Under the pieces are notes generated by a model. That model was not told where the DNA came from and searched no databases. It saw nothing but the letters and a program-made list of their open reading frames with translations. A stretch of 64,000 nt of DNA, from NCBI GenBank assembly GCA_016490725.1, contig JAEMHR010000013.1, positions 124,001 to 188,000 on the forward strand. The letters are read 5' to 3'. This DNA comes from Amphichorda felina (lineage: Eukaryota; Ascomycota; Sordariomycetes; Hypocreales; Bionectriaceae). Numbering within the stretch: the stretch's first letter is position 1; each line of letters opens with the position of its first letter. Below, piece after piece: positions 1 to 11,055 of this stretch. Position numbers and translations under genes: made by a program.

Positions 1-1159
1 AGTTCTCTACAACCTAATCACATAGGGGAAAATTAGGTATATTAGTAGTAAAAGGAGTAGTACTATCCTAGAAATCGTAGGTATGATTTTCCAGTATCTC
101 GTTAACGCGCTATAATACATCCTCTTCCTCTAGCTAGATTTCGCTATCATATTATCTAGCATATCTAGTCTCTATCGGACCAAGCTTATTATTATCGCCT
201 ACTATTACGAAAATTTCCCCATAAACCACTCTAGCCTAGTATAATATAGCCAATTCCTAATACGGGCCTCTTTCATAGTTTATAGCCTACTTTTTTTTTA
301 CAGATACTAGGCGTCGGTATTTCTTGGAGCTTCCTATAACGAGTTCTCATAGCCTTCTTATTACTACTCGGTATTTTATATTCGCTTAGCTTTACGTTTT
401 CGTTTCTTCTCTTTTAATACTTCGGCATCTCCTAGCGTTTACTTACCAGCATTATCCTACTACGCCTTTTCCCACCATCCTAGAGGATTACCTAGCATAG
501 ATAAGATATAGAGGCCAGCGGCTCTCTAATCTAACACGCTTAGTCTTTCTCCCATAACAGAACCCGATAGAATTCCCTACGACTAGTTAGTACCAGCGAA
601 TATCGCTTTTCGAGACTTGCAGAACGATTATACCAGCTTAATCTCAATAGTTATAACCCAAATATCGGCTACCTCTAGTAATAGCGTATCCTAGCTACAT
701 ATAAATCACTATACTATAGATTAGGTGCGCCCCCCACGCCACGATAGCTAAACCCCGCCTTCAGCTTCCGCCCGCCACTACGATAATCTTAGTATAACCT
801 TCCTCCTCCAACCTCGCTTACCGCCATCATATCCAGGACGCACTTTCCTCGATATCCTCCCTCTACCAGCTCCCATTATAGGTTCCTAGCCTATCTATAT
901 CGAGGAAAAATTTCTACTACACGAAATATATCTATCCTCCTCCCCTCTTAACCTTAAATCATCGTCTCTATCTAAACTAGGAGATTCTTAATCATCTATT
1001 ATACCAGGTAATTCGCAACCCTCGTCATCTAACCTCGCGATCTCCTAGAAATCCAATATAACTAGCACTAAGGGGGCGAAACCACGCGTAGGCGGTAGCA
1101 CTAACCATAATAAAACTACTAACCTAAGTTTCAAACCACAGCGTCCACTATATATAAAA

Positions 1160-2830
1160 GTTACTAAAGAGGCTAAGAAACCATCCTCGACCCGGTTTTC
1201 GTAGTAATAGGTTTAGGCATTTCTTGATTTCCAAGCCTCCCAGGCTACCTCTAAGCACGCGTTAACTAAGGAATAGATTAAGATAGAAATCTTATCTAAC
1301 GCACTTATAGATCTTTGAGATAAAGAGCTAGATACTAATAATATTACCGAAGCCGGAATAGCTTCTAAAGTCACCAAAGCGAATAAGGTTACTAGCTATA
1401 ACGCGGCTATAGAGACTCTCATCGCCAAGAATAATAGCTCTTCTAATAATAATAAAGAAAATAAGGTAACCCCGATCCTAGCCTCTGGTTTAGCTATATC
1501 TAATACTATATCTAGCTACGAAGCAAATACTATAGCCGATCTCCCTAGAGAAGAACGAGAAGGAGGGAGATATCTTATATATCACACGCTATCTCGTAAG
1601 TTTAGAATTTCCTAAATCCCGAGCATACTCTTATTTTTAATTTTTTTTTTTCGTGGAAAGAGGTTAAGGCTTAGAACGACGGAGAAATTATAACGTATTT
1701 TAAGACGAACGAAGGCAAATCTCGAAAGAGACGCTCTAAACTAGAGTTCTAGACTAAGGATTTAAATCTTCTATTTAAGAGAATAGAAGTTACGAACCAA
1801 GTCGCTCTCCTTTACACATTCAATAAAGATCTTACAGAATTAATACTTAAGTTCTATCTAGACGATATCGAAAGCAAATATCGAGAGAGGATCTAGCGCG
1901 AGGCTAAGGATAAGCTACTAGGCAATCACAGCACTTAGCGTAACCATACTCTTAACCTATTTATTATAAGTATTTTAGCTCCCCTTTCCCGCTAGGTAAA
2001 TATAGATTAATAATCTATAGGAGCATATCAACACCTATACGAAAACGATAAGGCCTTTAGGATAGAGCTTAACCCTTAGCGAATCCAAATACATTTAGAG
2101 AAGATATTCTCGTTAAAGAACTTCCGGGTAATTTTTTAGTTCGTTAATAGATAGATCGATATCGATAAGGCTACAGAGAAGGGTAAACTCTAGATATAGA
2201 GTAAGCATATTTATTATTTATAAAATTTCTATTACTTATAATAAGTAGTTATCTATATTAATATTAGTTTCTAAGTTAAGATAATAAAATACGTCGAGGC
2301 TCGAGAAATTATATACTCTAAAAAGTTTACCCGGAAATCTATTAACGCGAAGCTTAAAGCCTTCTCCTACTAGAAAGGGTTCGCTAATCTTCTCCTATAC
2401 CCGACAGATTTCCTAACTCGCCTACTAAAGCTTAATAAAGAAAAGGAAAAGCAGCCCTAAATTATACTCGAGAATCTATATATCCCCAAAGGTACGAAGG
2501 AGAAACAAGATATTAATAAGGCTACCAAGAATAATAAGAATGATAAGGGGCCTAAGAAGATAAGCAAGATTCAGAAACCGCAGCAGACTAAAGAGCCTCC
2601 TCGTAAATCAGCGAGCAAAGCCGTAAAGAATAAGGAGGATTCCGGAGATAATAAATCCCTACCTTCTCTATACTATCTAGCTAATAGGGTTAGCATAGAC
2701 GATAAACGTAGGGATAATAGCTATAGTAGAGATCTACTAGACGTAATAGATAACGAGGGTAGCGATGATTAAGATAATAGCAGCGACAAAGCTCGGAATA
2801 TATAAATAGAGCCTCGCCGTAGAGAATATC
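1160..2830 (+). pseudogene. Decayed reading frame A in RIP block
   Basis: A continuous amino-acid-like reading runs from about 1160 to 1615 in one frame. It continues from about 1651 to 2830 in another, with a T-rich tract at the join that could be an intron end or an indel. Interrupting codons are almost all TAG or TAA, rarely TGA, as expected if CAG/CAA/TGG codons were mutated by RIP. The reading is rich in Lys, Glu, Asn and Leu and ends in a Lys/Asp/Ser-rich tail (about 2500-2800). It resembles an internal protein of a mobile element but no family motif was recognised. It cannot encode a protein today. Confidence 0.5.
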
Positions 2831-3236
2831 CCATATTATTTATACAGGGATGATTTTTTAGTCGCTTAATAGGATATAGTTCTAATCTGATCCCCTCTCT
2901 ATCACTTACTTACTTAGAGTAGATTTCGCAGATAAGCAGATATATAGGAATTAGAGCTATCGGGAAATCCATAGCCATAGTATATACTAGTAGAATAATA
3001 AGATAATATATTCTATCTATCCTAGGAGTAATTACACTTCATCTCTATTAATAACCAAGCTTCTACCTTCCGCTCGCTAGCGCTTAGGTGATCTCTTTAT
3101 TACTATCTACCCCAAAACACCCGCCAATCTCTATCAACAAGCATCTTCTATATCTACTCAAACTACTATAGCTAGAAGCACTTCACAGCCCCCTAGCAAC
3201 ACACATAGTCCAAGCTCTAATACCTATAAGCCCTAC

Positions 3237-3570
3237 TCTATAAGCTTAAGCGAAACCAACGAGAAGCATCTCCGAGAGATCTACGAGGAGATCGCGATAG
3301 ATATTACGGCTATAGCAGAGACCAACATCGAATCCTCAAGCTCTAATAGATATAATAGCTCATCAGATAATAATAATAATTCCATATTATAGCCTAGCGA
3401 TAAAGGATACGTTAACCTATTCGGATACATCTACGATAATAACGATAATAGTAGCCAAGACTCTAAGGAATAAATAAACGACGACGAGTAACTAATAGAG
3501 AGCTATACTAAGGAAAATATAGGCGAGGATATCGACGGTAGAAACTAAGAAGAAAAACATAGATAAACGT
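3237..3570 (+). pseudogene. Decayed reading frame B in RIP block
   Basis: About 110 codons read coherently as an acidic, Ser/Asn/Asp-rich segment, with the only interruptions being TAG/TAA codons. It lies between decayed frames A and C and has the same base composition. It may be an exon of the same former gene or a separate small one. No domain is recognised. Confidence 0.35.
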
Positions 3571-4319
3571 TTATTAGTATAAGTAATAAGATTTCGTAGA
3601 TCAGGCTCTTAAAATTTTATCAGAGCTTATAGAAATAGTATCTAAAGCATAAAGGACCAGCATATCTACGATATTATTAAAGTAGTTATAGTTTTATATT
3701 CGAGCATCGATTATCTATAGATACGTAGTCTTATCTACTAAAAGTTCTTCTTAATCTACTATATTCTATCCTAATATATAAAATCTTAGCTACGTAGTAG
3801 GCTATTATCGGTATCTCGATACTACCTAACACCTCGCGGCTAAAAAAACCTCTCCTCCACCTCTAATAATATCACCACCTCACCATATTAACCTCTTCTA
3901 GAATAGGCTAGAACGTAGCGCGATAAACCTCTATACTTAATTCTTTACTATAACTAGTATCTATATTCTTTATTCTTACTTTACTTTTTTTTTTATATTA
4001 CCTCTATCGGATTTTACGAGGCTATTATCCTTAGAACTTAGCATCGTAACGAGAATACCTAGAGATCTATAACTAAGACTAATTTTCACACTAGAGCTTC
4101 TCGAAGGCGCTTTAATAATATATATAACGGCTTATTCTAGGCTAAGGTATATCACTTTAGTTTCTCCTATACTATTTCTTATATTAACTATCAGAGCTAG
4201 TAGTCTATAGTATTACCCTCTACTACTAGTATTCCTGCTTCTATCCTATACCTCTTAACTACTAGAATTTCTTAGATAAAACTTTGGTTCTTAGGCTAAT
4301 AATTCGCTTCTTATTTTAG

Positions 4320-5775
4320 ATACCTAAGAAATAATACTTTATAGCGGCAGATAGCTATTACTATCCTTTCGTCGGCTAGAATAAAGATAGGTTAAATAAC
4401 CCTAATAAAGGATTAACGCTAGCTTCGCTTACTAGCGCTTATATAGGAATAAAAGATCTTAACGAAACTTATCTTCCTAAGGAGTAGTTTTAGTATACTA
4501 AGCAAAACCATAAAGCTACGCTTATACTACGCCGATCCTTAACTAACCTTAAGACAAAGACTAGTAAATAATTTCTCACCATACTTAACCCGAAAATAAA
4601 GGGCATAACCAAGAAACATCCAGTAATTAAAAATCCCAACTATATAGCAGGAGTTATCGATGCCTTAGCTAGAACTAGCTCTAAGAAAGGTAGCTACGCC
4701 GGTTCTAGCTCTAAACGGCAGGCTATACCAGGTCTATCGGCGCCTCCTCCTAAGAGACTAAAAGCTAATAAAAAGCTTAAGATAACGAATAGTATCATTA
4801 TTAGCGCCTAGATTAAAAAGGAGATAATCGAAGGTAATATAATATAGCCTAGGTAATCCCTAACCCCTAAAATTTTATAGTTACTAATAGTTAGAATTAG
4901 GATAAATATTAATAATAACTAGGAATTTAACGATTACTATTATCTAGTATCTAGGAACTCCGAATTAGACTTTATGGATAATATTATCATCAGCTACTCT
5001 CGAAACGAAAAGCTAAAATATCCGATAAACCCAGATCTTAAGTATGTACTCCTAGCTCCTAGCAGCAAGGCTATCATTAAAGATAAGCCTAATAACTAAC
5101 TCCTTTAAACACTAGTCCGCGAGCTTCCTAACTACTATAAGGTAGTAATATCTCTCACCTTCTCGCTCTTCTTATATATTTTACGTCTAATTCTTCTAGC
5201 GTTTTATATAAAGAACTATAGCGAAAATAGACGATACGAGATCAGGCTCTACTACTACGGGTTTATAGTTCTTATAAGAGTAATCCCAAACCATCGGCAT
5301 AAGCTCTTAGGAGAGCATACTATAAGACGCTTTACTAACTATCTAAAGAAGTCTAGAACCTTTAACTAGCGCACGTTTAAATAAAACCTCGAGCGGCTTA
5401 CTAAATTTCATAGCATCGCTCCTAGTATAAAGACCAGTATTACACGAGGCTACTTCTTTTCCATAGTTTATAGGGAATTTAGCAAATTTCGCACGGAAAT
5501 CTAGGATTCCTAGTTTCGCGATATAAGCGCTAAAAACGAAAAACTAACTAAGCGGGAGTTCAGGCACTACCTTAGGGATCTTCGTGAAGTCCTAGCTAGT
5601 ATCCCTCGCGATAAAGAGCCATAGATTAATCGCATTTATATCTATTTAAACGACTATCTCTAGTAATACTATAATCTTCTCGATAGAAAGGAACTTCCCG
5701 AGCATCTACGGCATAGAGTAGACAGCGATAAGGCGTTTAAAGCTTAGGAGGCTAGCGGTGAGAATACTAAATAAT
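4320..5775 (+). pseudogene. Decayed reading frame C in RIP block
   Basis: Roughly 480 codons stay in one frame, with codons starting at positions divisible by three. The only stops in the segments read are TAG and TAA, several exactly where Gln would be expected. The C-terminal part (about 5370-5770) is a basic, helical-looking segment ending in a Lys/Ala/Glu-rich tail, and the middle part carries hydrophobic stretches. The protein family was not recognised, so a transposon enzyme, a gag-like protein or captured cargo all remain possible. RIP is the most economical explanation for the loss. Confidence 0.5.
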
Positions 5776-6770
5776 AATTCTTCTAGGAACTAAGTTTTAC
5801 TTTACTACTTAGGCTTTTTTTTAGGCTAGTTAGTATAGGTACTAGTCTTTTTATAGGATTCGTGTTTTTTTATAAGCATTACCTAGCTATAAAATAGTTT
5901 ATAGAGCATAGGACTTACTATTACAACTTATAAGGGCGTGCCTCGGTAGAGATAGCACTATAGGGTACTAATATTAATTACCGGCGAAAAGTTATATAGT
6001 TTATCTTCCCTAGTAGGTATTAATTTCATAGATTAGCTACTAGAAATCTCTCACTAGATTATTAAATAAGATTCAGATTAACAAGCGTACTAGATTAAAG
6101 CTACTAGTAAGGTTATGCCTATCTTAATAACGATACCTAGATAGGAGTAAGTTAATACTACTACGAGTAGTACTTAGTAGTTATCGCTATACCCTAACTA
6201 AATCAGCTAGGCCTACTACGAAATAACTATCTATAGAGTCTAGCACCGTAATAGAATACGCCCTAGGTATTAATTATAAGCGCTAGCCTAGTATAATTTC
6301 GATAGTAATCCGGTATTAGATCTATAGATTTAATATATCTATAGTAAGTATCGTAGTATTAATAATTAAACAGTAAGACGGAAGCTAACCTTCTATAAAC
6401 AGGCAAACATATCACATCTACCTACCAACTCGCCGATAGCTAGCATAACACCCTCTTACTACTAGGACTTCTATCCTAGTAGATATATTTAACGTTTATA
6501 AGGTATCTAGAGCGGGAAAGCTATCGCGTATATTTAACAGATGCTAGATATACCAGACTAATCACTAGACGAGGAATACGTCCTAGATAGGTAGAATAAA
6601 ATCCTAGTAAGACACAGCTTCAGCTAGACAGGTTTTTTCGCAATAGACAGATTACACCCTAGACAGCAGTAGAGAGGTAGGCAGACTTCAGTAGATAGCA
6701 TTTTACAGACACCATAACAGGTAATCGCGATGCCACGATATTATCTTATCACGCCTTCTACCTAACCAAG

Positions 6771-7823
6771 GGAGTAGTCGGGCTACGATACCTAGGCCCA
6801 CCGACAGGCCCAGTACAACATGTCCCCAGCGCAGGCTTATTTATGTCAGCGCCCCTGCAACATCCTGGCAGCGCTAGCACCTCCCACCCGCCCTGTCGAA
6901 AACACCCCCTCTCCCGCGAAGGTACCTCCATCAACCTGCTTCACATCCCGACCCATTTTGGCTCTCCATTGAGGGGCAGCACCGTAATCTAAGCTGCGAC
7001 CTTAATCCATAAAGAAAATTAAGTCCTCACAGCAATGGGCAGGGCTCGTTAGTCATTTAGGGTTGGTGTTAAGCTCTCAACGACACAGGCAGAGTTTCTA
7101 GTAATACTAACCCTCATAGGAGTAGACCTTTGTACTAGTGCTGGAGCACTACCCATCTTAGAGGTCTCTGTCTATCGATTGAAGTCACATATAGTTTAAC
7201 GGATGGGAATTCGTGCTAACTTATAGGGGGGCTGTAGGAGGGCTATAGGGGTATAGAAAAAGACAGACTCGCATTGGAGACACGGGATTGTGTTCCAACT
7301 TCCAGAAGCGGAATCATTGTTAGTATTGACAAGTCGCTTATTACCCATGTTTTCCCATTTATCATAGTACCTACTTATGCGGCCGACCCCCATTAGTGAA
7401 GATAGCGGAAGGTGCTAGACAGGCTCTCGATAAGGTAGACGATACATTTCCTCCTAAGCATATAGTCGAAATTTTTTAGGCCATCGGGAATATTTTAATA
7501 CTCTTTAAAGGCCCTATCGATTTCTTGTAATGATTTCCAGAACAGGGTCGCCCGCATAAGTAATTACCCAGATATTGTACATCTATACATACTACTAGAG
7601 ATATCATGGCATGGCTCCCTAGACGAATACCTAGGTTTGTATTGAACCTTGATTGTTCTGGCAGGCAGCGATGTTGTGCCAGTGGGCTGAAGCATGATTG
7701 TCGTTCATGCCTAGTCTAGGGGCAACCACAGGTTCAAATAGACATGGGCGTGCTTTTTACTTACGGATATCTTTTGAGTGACCCATGACTGAGAAAACCT
7801 TATAGCCGTAAACGTAATTCCTT
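6771..7823. other. Intergenic, RIP-block boundary
   Basis: Ordinary-composition DNA between the RIP-mutated block and the first intact gene, with some AT-rich patches around 7440-7600. Only short random reading frames are seen, and no RNA gene or repeat unit was recognised. Confidence 0.5.
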
Positions 7824-9494
7824 CTACATCATTCTATCCCAAAAATTGCGCAGCCATGGGCTCGGCACTTCGTCCGCCTTTCCCGAATCACTGCTGTCAT
7901 ACCCATCACCCATAATCATCCTCTCCAACCTGACCTCCTTCTGGGAAATGTCCCCATCCGCTTCAGGTATGTAGTGCTCCCCAATAGCACAGCCGGGGCT
8001 GTCGACCCTTGGCAATTTCTCGATATCCTGGAGCAGCTTCGGAGGTGCCCAGTGCGTCACCCAATGCAGATGCACAAACAGACGCCGCATATGCGACAGC
8101 CTCCGCAGCGGATTGAGCAGACGCTCGCAGTGACCGTCGAAATGGTACATCGCTCGGTCCACCGGGGAGACTGCGGGGCGCCTGGTGCCTGTCCACATGT
8201 GGACTACGAGAGTCAGTCGCGGCACGTCGGCGTGGGCAGCCAGAGTTTCGACCGCAAGGCACCACTGGTGGTAAGGCGTGTTCGTGTCAAGGGGGTTCGC
8301 ATCCAGGGGGCTGAACTCGGGGCCGAACGGCGGGAAGACGACCTCCAGGTTGTGAATGTAGCGCACCACTTCGGGCCTGAGTCTCTTCAAGAAGGTCATT
8401 GTTTCATCGAGGTCCTCGGTGTTTTTCATGTATCTCGGCTCCATACCGTATGGGAGGAGTCTAGCCTCGATGCTGTATTGGGGGACGATGACAACGCGGT
8501 TGTTGGCGTAGAAAAAGGCGCTGGCCTCCTCGTGCATGGCCCGGCTGACCAGCATCAGGGCGAGGGGACTGAATCCATGTTTGCAGCCAGATGCGTACGA
8601 GCTGTGGCGCTTGGAGCAGAAGTCGCCTGTTTCGCTCCCATACGCGCCACAATCGTAGAAAGAGAATGCGTGGTGGAGGTCCTTCTCGCGACAGACGGTC
8701 CCATCGCACTCGCAGTAAGGCGGTGCACACGAAAAGCCTTGACCCGAGGACCACTCGACTTTGCGGAATGGAGTAACGAGGTTGGTGTAGGAGAATATCT
8801 CTCGGCGCACTTCTACCGGGAGCTCGAAGAAGCGGAAGTGGCCCTTGCGGGCATGGGGATCGGGGACTTGGGCCCGGAGCACCGTGTCGTGGGCCAGGGA
8901 GGTGAACTTCCGGTCTTTCCAACGACAGAGGCGCAGGCTCAGCTCCAGGAGGACACCAGGGAAGTCGCGAAACGGCTGGACGATGGCCTCGGTCTTCTTC
9001 TCGGTGCTATCGCCAACGTCGCAGATGAGGTGGAGTCGTAACCGCTGGGGTGTCGCGCGGGACAGGATATACATAGCAGTCAACTGCCACGTATGGATGC
9101 GCTCCCATGTCAAGAGAGATGATTTTTCTCCTCTAGCTTGGTACAGGTTGTCCGGGCAGTGCAGGTGTACGTAGAGAGTGCTCAGTTTGGAACACGCGTA
9201 GGGCGAGAGGCTGCCGAGATACGCGAGCCCCTCGTCGATGAACTCGTGCCTGATAAGGAGCGTGTTTTGGGACAGAACAATGCCCTCCACCTCGGTTCGT
9301 ATCGTCCGGCAGACATCAAAGATATTGTAGGTGAAGTCGTTCCATTCATTGTCTTCTGAAATTTTGATGCAGGTGTCGCTGACCAACCCAGCATACTGGT
9401 ATATGCGCTCCCGGATGGAAGCTGGCAGGGGCAGAAAAGCGTCGGCATGATTGCAAACAATTCCAAGGAACTGACATAGGCATGTTTGCTTCAT
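7824..9494 (-). CDS. F-box-like hypothetical protein with duplicated module
   Basis: A single-exon gene for a 556-residue protein. Two F-box-like segments are visible. Residues 21-40 contain LPASIRERIYQYAGL, and residues 222-241 contain LPVEVRREIFSY. Each is followed by a segment of the form R-x-x-x-x-E-(A/V)-...-N-x-x-x-I. This pattern is common in large families of uncharacterised fungal F-box-like proteins, whose F-box would bind Skp1 in SCF ubiquitin ligases if functional. The region between contains many Cys and His (about residues 255-305). The C-terminus is acidic and Ser/Asp-rich. Codon use looks normal and the frame is intact although it lies next to the RIP block. The general family is fairly sure; the role is unknown. 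Confidence 0.65.
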   Translation of the reverse strand: MKQTCLCQFLGIVCNHADAFLPLPASIRERIYQYAGLVSDTCIKISEDNEWNDFTYNIFDVCRTIRTEVEGIVLSQNTLLIRHEFIDEGLAYLGSLSPYACSKLSTLYVHLHCPDNLYQARGEKSSLLTWERIHTWQLTAMYILSRATPQRLRLHLICDVGDSTEKKTEAIVQPFRDFPGVLLELSLRLCRWKDRKFTSLAHDTVLRAQVPDPHARKGHFRFFELPVEVRREIFSYTNLVTPFRKVEWSSGQGFSCAPPYCECDGTVCREKDLHHAFSFYDCGAYGSETGDFCSKRHSSYASGCKHGFSPLALMLVSRAMHEEASAFFYANNRVVIVPQYSIEARLLPYGMEPRYMKNTEDLDETMTFLKRLRPEVVRYIHNLEVVFPPFGPEFSPLDANPLDTNTPYHQWCLAVETLAAHADVPRLTLVVHMWTGTRRPAVSPVDRAMYHFDGHCERLLNPLRRLSHMRRLFVHLHWVTHWAPPKLLQDIEKLPRVDSPGCAIGEHYIPEADGDISQKEVRLERMIMGDGYDSSDSGKADEVPSPWLRNFWDRMM

Positions 9495-10089
9495 ATTGGG
9501 GGCTTGGCGAAGCTAAAGCGATATAATGCTGCGGCCATTCAACACTGATCGTCAAATGCCGTGCCAAGACGATGCGAAGGAGAGAGCGACAGATGGATAG
9601 CTGGGAGAAAGTGAGGCTGACTGGAAAAAGTCGGTGAATGACCGACACCGAAGAGTGCGACACATTGGCCAGCTGTCGAGGCCATAATTCGTCAGCATGC
9701 GAGTCGCAGCTGACGGCCCTCCTTGCTTTGGGGACCGAGCATCGATGGAGAATTATGGCCACTTTCTGCAGTTTCGGTATGCACTGCCAGTTTTCGGTAG
9801 GCACAAATGCCTCTTTTTCGGTGACAAAAGGTGGGATATGTTGTTGGGCAAGGGTTAGGTGAAAAGATCAGTAATCAATTGATATCAACTCGTACGGTCA
9901 TATGTACACCAACCTGGTGCCAACTCCCAGTTTCTCATCCATACCTTACTCTGGACCTTCCATAGGTACCCTGAGCGCCAGGCCAGCGGTAGTCAACATG
10001 CACCTTGCCAGCTTATCATTCTTTCCAGACCCGAGAAATCCGAACATTCCTCCAGGTCTAGCCAATATGTCATGACAAGCCTCGTTCAA
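9495..10089. other. Intergenic region
   Basis: About 600 bp between the F-box-like gene and the 3' end of the protease gene. Only shadow-length frames are present. It presumably holds the promoter of the F-box-like gene. No specific site was recognised. Confidence 0.5.
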
Positions 10090-11055
10090 TTAGGGAAACT
10101 CTACTCTCAATCGCGCAATGGTGGAAATCATCTGGTTTCCCGACGACCAGCCCGAGTACGTCTCCGATGGACTCTTGACACTGATTGACAGAGCACCCCA
10201 GATCCAAGGGGCCCCAGAGGCATCGACCTCCCAGTGCGGGCCTCCAGACTGGCCACCCGCGCAGTCGGTGTCGGTGTAGAACGGGCCCGTCGAGTCGCAT
10301 TCAAACGTGCGCTTGCTGTGCACCTTTGTGCCCGTCTGGATGTAGGGCCTCTTCCCGTTGTCAAGATCGCCGGGGTAGCCCATGTGGGTGAACTTGGGCT
10401 TGTTCAGCTGCGAGCGATCCGGCAGCTTCGCGCCGAACCAGCCCAGCCTGTCGCCAAGACGCTGGTCGAGGATGAGAACGGCCCAGTCGCCCTTGGTGCC
10501 ACAGCCGGGGCCGGCCGGGGGCGCACCGGTGATCACGGCCCTGACGACACGTCCACTGCCGAAATTCGCGCCGTTGTCGAAGCCAGGTGAGAAAGTCGCG
10601 GTGGCGTCGTTGATCACGCAGTGCTTGGCCGTCAGGACGTGACGGGGCCCAACGAGTGCACCCGAGCAGAAGACGCCGTTGGACCATTGGAGCTTGCCGA
10701 CCGTGTTGAAGGGGTAGTACGGCTTGTTCCATAGCTTGCGGTCATCCTTGCCGACGATGAAGCGCTTCTCGATCTCATTGCCCTCCTCGGAGATGGTGTA
10801 GGGGGTTACCTCCGGGACTGACTCAGCGGAGAAGAAGTCTTCCTCCTCAACGACCTGGATCTTGGGGAAGACATCGTCTTCAGAAATGTGGAGGCTCTTG
10901 GCGGACTCGTCATAGCCAACCAGCTGGTTAAATTCGGTCTGACGAGTATCAGGTCTGGCCGCCGGGGATCCGAGCGCGGTCAATGCAAGATTGACGACGA
11001 CAAGAGCCGTCGAGGGCTTGAGATGGACCATATCGAAGAACGAAACAGTATGCAC
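10090..11055 (-). CDS. Secreted trypsin-fold serine protease (glutamyl-endopeptidase-like)
   Basis: A 321-residue single-exon prepro-protease. The N-terminus has a hydrophobic signal peptide ending near ALGSPAA. The Met at residue 9 (position 11031) gives the more typical signal peptide and may be the true start. An acidic propeptide follows, ending in a dibasic EKR site at residues 96-98 that fits Kex2-type processing. The mature part has a catalytic triad readable as His145 in LTAKHC, Asp190 in GDWAVL and Ser270 in GGQSGGP, which are hallmarks of the S1/V8-like peptidase fold. Several Cys residues (130/146, 253/265) could form disulfides. It probably acts outside the cell on proteins. Substrate preference for Glu is suggested by overall similarity to V8-type enzymes and is not shown here. 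Confidence 0.85.
   Translation of the reverse strand: MHTVSFFDMVHLKPSTALVVVNLALTALGSPAARPDTRQTEFNQLVGYDESAKSLHISEDDVFPKIQVVEEEDFFSAESVPEVTPYTISEEGNEIEKRFIVGKDDRKLWNKPYYPFNTVGKLQWSNGVFCSGALVGPRHVLTAKHCVINDATATFSPGFDNGANFGSGRVVRAVITGAPPAGPGCGTKGDWAVLILDQRLGDRLGWFGAKLPDRSQLNKPKFTHMGYPGDLDNGKRPYIQTGTKVHSKRTFECDSTGPFYTDTDCAGGQSGGPHWEVDASGAPWIWGALSISVKSPSETYSGWSSGNQMISTIARLRVEFP

Larger units (their letters stand above)
1..6770. repeat. RIP-degenerated repeat block (unclassified)
   Basis: The block is AT-rich with very few CA and TG dinucleotides, many TA steps (ctag, tata, ataa) and retained CG. This is what RIP leaves when it turns CpA into TpA on either strand. No open reading frame of useful length survives. 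When TAG/TAA are read as former Gln or Trp codons, several stretches of hundreds of codons reappear (entries at 1160, 3237 and 4320). Near 6770-6800 the composition changes abruptly to ordinary GC-balanced DNA with normal CA/TG use. The element class is not recognised: no terminal repeats, reverse transcriptase or transposase motif could be read. The left edge lies outside the window. Confidence 0.8.

Noticed and set aside
1..6770. Starship-type giant mobile element
   Set aside because: No intact tyrosine-recombinase captain gene or terminal features could be read; the decayed frames were not recognisable as that family.
7974..9041. 355-codon plus-strand frame
   Set aside because: Antisense to the F-box-like gene, which has better composition and recognisable motifs.
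9346..9804. 152-codon minus-strand frame upstream of the F-box-like gene
   Set aside because: It overlaps the start of the F-box-like gene in another frame and has no conserved features.
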